64,000 nucleotides of DNA from contig CAYMIN010000020.1 of assembly GCA_964390495.1 (NCBI GenBank), forward strand, positions 1 through 64,000. Reading direction: 5' to 3'. Source of the stretch: UBA11051 sp964390495. Its GTDB lineage: Bacteria > Armatimonadota > Zipacnadia > Zipacnadales > UBA11051. Below the pieces are notes generated by a model. That model saw only the letters and a program-made list of their open reading frames with translations. It was not told the DNA's origin and did not search any database. The position numbers were made by a program, and so were the translations under genes. Below are positions 59,525 through 64,000 of the stretch, piece by piece. The stretch's first letter is position 1. Each line of letters opens with the position of its first letter.

Positions 59525-62227
59525 ATGTCGAAATACGATCACGTGTATATGTTTGACTGCGACACTGAAGCACTGAAAGCGCAACTGGCAGAAGAGGGCC
59601 GCGAGCTCAAGGACCTGTTGGGTGGCAAGGGCTCGAACCTGTGCCTGATGACGGGCAGCGGTATCCCCGTGCCCCCCGGCTTCGTCGTCACTACCGACGT
59701 GTGCAACGAGTATGTATCGCTGGGGCACAAGCTGCCGGAGGGTACCGAGGACAGTATCTACGAGGCCATGAACAAGCTCGAAGAAACCACCGGCAAGAAC
59801 TTCGGCGACCCCGGCAATCCGCTGCTGGTTTCCGTGCGCTCCGGCGCGAAGTTCTCCATGCCCGGCATGATGGACACCGTCCTCAACCTCGGCATGAACG
59901 ACGAGGTGGCCGCAGGTATGGTCAAGCTGTTCGGAGATGAGCGGTTCGTCTATGACGCCTACCGGCGCTTGATCACGATGTTCGGTGATGTGGTGATGGG
60001 CGTCGAGCGCACCCTCTTCGACGCCTGCCTCGACCGGGTGAAAAAGGAAGAGGGCGTCAAGCTGGATACGGAGGTTTCCGCCGAGGGCCTGAAGCGCGTC
60101 GTTGAACTGGAGAAGGCAGTGTATAAGGAAGAACTCGGTGAGGACTTCCCGACCGACCCGAAGGCGCAATTGATGGCCGGCGTGCGCGCAGTATTCGGCT
60201 CGTGGGACAATCCCCGCGCCATCTCGTACCGCAACATCAACAAGATCCCGCATGACCTCGGCACCGCCGTCAATATCCAGATGATGGTGTTTGGCAATAT
60301 GGGCGATGACTGCGGGACCGGCGTCGCCTTCACCCGCGATCCGGCGACCGGCGAGAAGGTCATATACGGCGACTATCTGGTCAACGCTCAGGGCGAAGAT
60401 GTGGTAGCCGGCATTCGCACACCGGTGCCGATTGCCGCGCTCGAAGATAGTATGCCGGAAGTCTATCAGCAGTTTGCCGAGATTTGCGAGAACCTCGAAC
60501 ACTTCTACCGCAATATGCAGGATGTGGAGTTCACCGTCGAGCAGGGCAAGCTGTGGATGCTGCAGACGCGTGACGGCAAGCGCACCGCGACTGCGGCAAT
60601 CAAGATCGCCACTGATATGGTCGCCGAAGGTCTGATTGAGGAGCGGCGGGCGATTGAGATCATGGACGCTCAGGCGCTCGACCAACTGCTCCACCCGCAA
60701 TTCGATACTGAGAAGAAACCGGAGGCGGTCGGCACCGGCGTTGCCGCTTCTCCCGGTGCAGCAGCCGGCAAGGTCGTGTTCACCGCCGAACACGCCGTGG
60801 AAGCTGCGGAGAAGAAGGAGCGCGTGGTCCTGGTGCGGCACGAAACCTCACCTGAGGACATCGCCGGCATGGCCGCGGCCCAGGGCATTCTGACCGTATT
60901 CGGGGGCAAGACCTCGCACGCCGCCGTTGTCGGTCGCCAGATGGGCAAGCCGTGTGTGGTCGGCTGTGCCGCGATCGAGCTAGACGAGGCCAACGCCTGC
61001 TTGACCATCGCCGGCAACACCGTCAAAGAAGGCGACTTCATCTCGATTGACGGCGGCACCGGCGAAGTCATGCTGGGAGATGTGGCGACTGCCGACAGTG
61101 ACGTCATCGCCGTGCTGAAGGGTGACATGAAGCCCGAGGATTCGGAACTGTACACCGAGTTCGCCAAGCTGATGAAGTGGGCTGATGGAATCCGCACGAT
61201 GGGTGTGCGCACCAATGCCGATACGCCCGAGGACGCCGCGCTGGCCGTGGCGCTGGGCGCTGAGGGCATCGGGCTTACCCGCACCGAGCACATGTTCTTC
61301 GGCGAGGAACGTATCATCAACTTTCAGCGCATGATCATCTCCGACAGCGACGAGGAGATGCAGGCGGCCGCCGACGTGCTTGAGCAGTACCAGAAGGAGG
61401 ACTTTTACGGGATTCTCAAGGCGATGGACGGCATGCCGGTGATTATTCGGCTGCTGGATCCGCCGCTGCACGAGTTCTTGCCGGGCGATCCCGAGGACCA
61501 GGCCGAGCTGGCCAAGCTCGCCGGAGCGACCCCGCAGCAAGTCGCCGACATCGTGGAGGCGCTGCATGAGACCAACCCGATGCTGGGGCATCGCGGCTGC
61601 CGTCTGGGCGTGACCTTCCCAATCATCTACAAGATGCAGATCAAGGCGATCTTCGAAGCCGCCTGCCAACTCAAGCAGGAGGGCTTCAACCCGATACCGG
61701 AGGTAATGATCCCGCTGGTGGGTCTGGAAGGCGAGCTGGCGATCTGCAAGGGCTACACCGAGGAAGTTGCCGCCGAGGTGCTGGAGGCAGCCGGCGTCGA
61801 ACTCGACTACATGATCGGCACCATGATCGAGCTGCCGAGGGCCTGTCTGATTGCCGATAGGATCGCGGAGATGGCTGAGTTCTTCTCCTTCGGCACCAAT
61901 GACCTGACCCAGACCACCTTCGGCTTCAGCCGGGATGATGTGGAGGGCAAGTTCATTCCGGGCTATATCGCTCAAGGCATCATTCAGGTCAGCCCGTTTG
62001 AGAGCCTCGACCGCGCAGGTGTGGGCAAATTGGTGCAGATGGGCGTTGAGCTGGGCCGCCAGGCCAATCCGGAGCTGGAAGTCGGCATCTGCGGCGAGCA
62101 CGGCGGTGAGCCGAAGTCGGTGGAGTTCTGCCACCAGGTGGGCCTGGATTACGTGAGCTGCGCGCCGCTGCGGGTGCCGATTGCACGGCTGGCGGCGGCC
62201 CAGGCTGAGATTGCGAACCCGCGCTGA
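59525..62227 (+). CDS. ppdK: Pyruvate, phosphate dikinase
   Basis: A 900-residue enzyme interconverting pyruvate, ATP and phosphate with PEP, AMP and pyrophosphate. The nucleotide-binding domain has LLGGKGSNLCLMTGSGIPVPPGFVV and VSVRSGAKFSMPGMMDTVLNLG. The phosphohistidine domain has G-G-K-T463-S-H465-A-A-V-V, with His465 as carrier and Thr463 in the regulatory position. The PEP domain has GIGLTRTEHMF, LDPPLHEFLP, NPMLGHRGCRLG, IGTMIELPRA, FSFGTNDLTQTT and GICGEHGGEP. All are canonical. GAGGAGG precedes the ATG. Paired with enolase downstream it suggests reversible or pyrophosphate-linked glycolysis. Confidence 0.98.
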   Translation: MSKYDHVYMFDCDTEALKAQLAEEGRELKDLLGGKGSNLCLMTGSGIPVPPGFVVTTDVCNEYVSLGHKLPEGTEDSIYEAMNKLEETTGKNFGDPGNPLLVSVRSGAKFSMPGMMDTVLNLGMNDEVAAGMVKLFGDERFVYDAYRRLITMFGDVVMGVERTLFDACLDRVKKEEGVKLDTEVSAEGLKRVVELEKAVYKEELGEDFPTDPKAQLMAGVRAVFGSWDNPRAISYRNINKIPHDLGTAVNIQMMVFGNMGDDCGTGVAFTRDPATGEKVIYGDYLVNAQGEDVVAGIRTPVPIAALEDSMPEVYQQFAEICENLEHFYRNMQDVEFTVEQGKLWMLQTRDGKRTATAAIKIATDMVAEGLIEERRAIEIMDAQALDQLLHPQFDTEKKPEAVGTGVAASPGAAAGKVVFTAEHAVEAAEKKERVVLVRHETSPEDIAGMAAAQGILTVFGGKTSHAAVVGRQMGKPCVVGCAAIELDEANACLTIAGNTVKEGDFISIDGGTGEVMLGDVATADSDVIAVLKGDMKPEDSELYTEFAKLMKWADGIRTMGVRTNADTPEDAALAVALGAEGIGLTRTEHMFFGEERIINFQRMIISDSDEEMQAAADVLEQYQKEDFYGILKAMDGMPVIIRLLDPPLHEFLPGDPEDQAELAKLAGATPQQVADIVEALHETNPMLGHRGCRLGVTFPIIYKMQIKAIFEAACQLKQEGFNPIPEVMIPLVGLEGELAICKGYTEEVAAEVLEAAGVELDYMIGTMIELPRACLIADRIAEMAEFFSFGTNDLTQTTFGFSRDDVEGKFIPGYIAQGIIQVSPFESLDRAGVGKLVQMGVELGRQANPELEVGICGEHGGEPKSVEFCHQVGLDYVSCAPLRVPIARLAAAQAEIANPR

Positions 62228-62300
62228 ATAACGACCACTAGAAAGCGGCTGAGGATGCCGAGTGTGCTCCCCCAGCCATCCATTGGAGGTGTCTGGACAG

Positions 62301-63593
62301 ATGACGGAGATATGCGAAGTAAGGGCGCGTGAGATTCTCGATTCTCGTGGCAATCCCACCATTGAGGTGGATGTCGTGCTGGCCGATGGCAGCATCGGGC
62401 GCGCAGCGGTGCCCTCAGGCGCTTCAACCGGAGAGCGCGAGGCACTGGAGCTGGTTGACGGCGACAAGCAGCGCTATGGCGGCAAAGGTCGCCTGCAGGC
62501 CGTGGCTAATGTCAATGAGGCCATCGCTCCCGAGGTCGTGGGCCTCGATGCCACCGACCAGACCTATCTTGATGAGCTGATGATCGCCCTGGATGGGACC
62601 GAGAACAAGAGCAAGCTCGGCGCCAATGCGATTTTGGGAGTGTCGCTGGCGAGCGCGAAGGCCGCCGCGCAGTCGCTCGAACTGCCGCTTTACCAGTATA
62701 TCGGGGGCGTGTCGGCCCGGCAGCTTCCGGTGCCGATGATGAATATCATCAACGGGGGCAAACATGCCTCTAACAATGTGGATTTGCAGGAATGGATGAT
62801 CGTGCCGGTGGGCGCCGACTGCTTCGCCGAGTGTCTGCGCTGGTGTGCCGAGACCTATCACACGCTGGCGAAGGTGCTGGACGAGCGCGGCCTCAGCGTC
62901 GGTGTCGGCGATGAGGGTGGCTTTGCGCCCAACCTCGGCAGCAACGAAGAGGCGCTGCAGGTGATCATCGAGGCCATCGCCAAGGCCGGCTATGAGGCGG
63001 GGGAGGAGATAGTGATCGCTCTGGACCCGGCCGCCAGCGAACTATATACCCAAGAGGGCAGCTACGACCTGGCCGGTGAGGGGCGGATACTGAGCTCCGA
63101 AGAGATGATCGAGTACTATGCGGAGCTATGCGCCAATTACCCGATTATCTCGCTTGAGGACGGCCTGGGCGAGAATGACTGGGAAAGCTGGCCCAAGCTG
63201 GTCGAGAGGATCGGCGACAAGGTGCAGATCGTCGGTGATGATCTGACCGTGACCAATGTGAAGTATCTGGCGCAGGCGATTTCCGACCGGGCGATCAACT
63301 CGATACTCATCAAGCTGAACCAGATCGGAACTCTGACCGAGACGCTGGCCGCGATCGCGATGGCCAAGCACGCCGGGATGACCGCAGTGGTGTCCCACCG
63401 CAGCGGTGAGACCGATGACGCGACTATCGCCGACCTGGTAGTTGGTGTGAACGCCGGTCAGATCAAGACCGGCGCGCCCTGCCGCACCGAACGGGTGGCC
63501 AAGTACAACCAGTTGCTGCGGATCGAGGAGATGCTGGGCAGCACGGCACAGTATCTCGGCAGGGACGTGTTCTATAATCTGCAGCAGATTTGA
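62301..63593 (+). CDS. eno: Enolase
   Basis: A 430-residue enolase of canonical length, interconverting 2-phosphoglycerate and PEP. The ATG at 62301 follows TGGAGGTGTCTGG; the in-frame start 13 codons upstream is unlikely. REILDSRGNPTIEVDV and GASTGEREALELVDGD form the N-terminal lid. E205 lies in VGDEGGFAPN, the metal ligands in ALDPAAS, SLEDGL and VGDDLTVTN, and the base K338 in LIKLNQIGTL, followed by SHRSGETDD. It is 73 bp after ppdK, its direct partner in PEP metabolism, and upstream of an ftsB/divIC-like gene, a common arrangement. Confidence 0.98.
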   Translation: MTEICEVRAREILDSRGNPTIEVDVVLADGSIGRAAVPSGASTGEREALELVDGDKQRYGGKGRLQAVANVNEAIAPEVVGLDATDQTYLDELMIALDGTENKSKLGANAILGVSLASAKAAAQSLELPLYQYIGGVSARQLPVPMMNIINGGKHASNNVDLQEWMIVPVGADCFAECLRWCAETYHTLAKVLDERGLSVGVGDEGGFAPNLGSNEEALQVIIEAIAKAGYEAGEEIVIALDPAASELYTQEGSYDLAGEGRILSSEEMIEYYAELCANYPIISLEDGLGENDWESWPKLVERIGDKVQIVGDDLTVTNVKYLAQAISDRAINSILIKLNQIGTLTETLAAIAMAKHAGMTAVVSHRSGETDDATIADLVVGVNAGQIKTGAPCRTERVAKYNQLLRIEEMLGSTAQYLGRDVFYNLQQI

Positions 63594-63713
63594 CTTGCGG
63601 CAGATATGAAAATGTGGTAAAGATATAAGTTACGCTTGGTCAGGCAACAGGCGCCGACCCACAAATCGCAGCACCGCGACGCAATATCTGGGAAGGATGC
63701 CGGTGGCAAGACA

Positions 63714-64000
63714 GTGAGAAGGCGCGTCGAGGGCAAGTACTCAGGCGTTGATTGGCTGTTCTGGGGCAGAGTGTTTTGTCTGGTGCTGTTGGTGGCGTTC
63801 GTAATAAGTGGGATTGAGCCGGTCGTCAAAAGTGTTCGTAAGGCCCGTGAGGTCGTCTATAAGACGCGCGCATACCAGCGTCTGGTAGCAGAGAATCGCC
63901 GCGCCGAAGTCGAGCTCGAGTTCCTCGATACGGAAGAGGGTAAGGCCTGGGCGGTGCGCAGTCAACTGCGCTACATAGAGGCGGGCGAGAAGGTGCTGGA
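63714..64000 (+). CDS. FtsB/DivIC-like septum protein, partial
   Basis: The first 95 residues of a gene that runs off the window. From the GTG at 63714 the product has a short basic cytoplasmic tail, one membrane helix (VFCLVLLVAFVISGI, about 21-36) and a heptad-rich extracytoplasmic helix (VYKTRAYQRLVAENRRAEVELEFLDTEEGKAWAVRSQLRYIEAGEKVL). This is the layout of FtsB/DivIC divisome proteins. The RSQLRYIEAGE part matches the conserved AR.ELGYVxPGE motif of the family. The gene after eno is often ftsB. The ribosome-binding site is weak (GGAAGG is 17 nt away). Confidence 0.82.
   Translation, partial: MRRRVEGKYSGVDWLFWGRVFCLVLLVAFVISGIEPVVKSVRKAREVVYKTRAYQRLVAENRRAEVELEFLDTEEGKAWAVRSQLRYIEAGEKVL

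Noticed and set aside
60980..62467. 495-codon open frame on the minus strand
   Set aside because: Antisense shadow of pyruvate phosphate dikinase and enolase, both unmistakable.

Overview
The window is about 64 kb of GC-rich bacterial DNA with dense coding on both strands. No rRNA, tRNA or CRISPR array was seen. The gene mix is an FHA/SEDS/PBP/PASTA-kinase cluster, a PEP-CTERM protein, many secreted glycan-active proteins, several Gfo/Idh/MocA dehydrogenases and a WhiG/FliA-type sigma factor. This suggests a poorly characterised terrestrial-type phylum such as Armatimonadota or a neighbour. That placement is inference from gene content only.

Region 1 (1-12,740) holds a transposase remnant at the edge and then mostly exported proteins: a LamG-like protein, a zinc-phospholipase-like protein, a YVTN-propeller/phosphoesterase fusion, an unknown TIM-barrel-like protein, a PEP-CTERM protein with a clear terminator, and a large heparinase II/III-like lyase. 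Region 2 (12,968-24,268) is a probable operon for modified-sugar metabolism: class IV aminotransferase, sulfatase-fold enzyme, Gfo/Idh dehydrogenase, 1450-residue glycoside-hydrolase-like protein, epimerase, VOC protein and SDR, followed by a second dehydrogenase on the other strand. Region 3 (24,466-26,014) has a YkoF-like protein and a sialidase-fold protein.

Region 4 (26,196-32,382) is a cell-envelope growth cluster, fhaA-fhaB-ftsW/rodA-pbp-pknB, behind a good extended -10 promoter. Its order resembles the actinobacterial cluster, but the PstP phosphatase is absent. Region 5 (32,797-44,477) carries secreted or membrane glycan proteins, branched-chain aminotransferase, ClpC with a textbook terminator, a phosphodiester-glycosidase-like protein and an FGE-fold protein.

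Region 6 (44,994-57,056) is the most unusual. It is a compact flagellar-type export operon: a minimal FliF with a FliG-like tail, then FliH, FliI, FliJ, a divergent FliM, FliN, FliO, FliP, FliQ, FliR, FlhB, FlhA and a FliA/WhiG sigma factor. FliF lacks most of its periplasmic part. FlhB ends before its autocleaving NPTH domain. FliE, FlgB/C, FliK, FlhF and FlhG are missing from their usual places. An antisense lipoprotein gene sits between fliP and fliQ. Region 7 (57,121-64,000) is housekeeping: SurA/PrsA-like foldase, MazG, S4-domain protein, pyruvate phosphate dikinase, enolase and the start of an FtsB/DivIC-like gene.

Longer intergenic gaps are filled with a mosaic of palindromic modules (five hairpin types joined by acaacggcaacgg-like linkers) and a separate 15-bp element. 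The 15-bp element occurs both as dispersed two-unit hairpins and as a degenerate tandem array. The modules are densest around and inside the flagellar-type operon.
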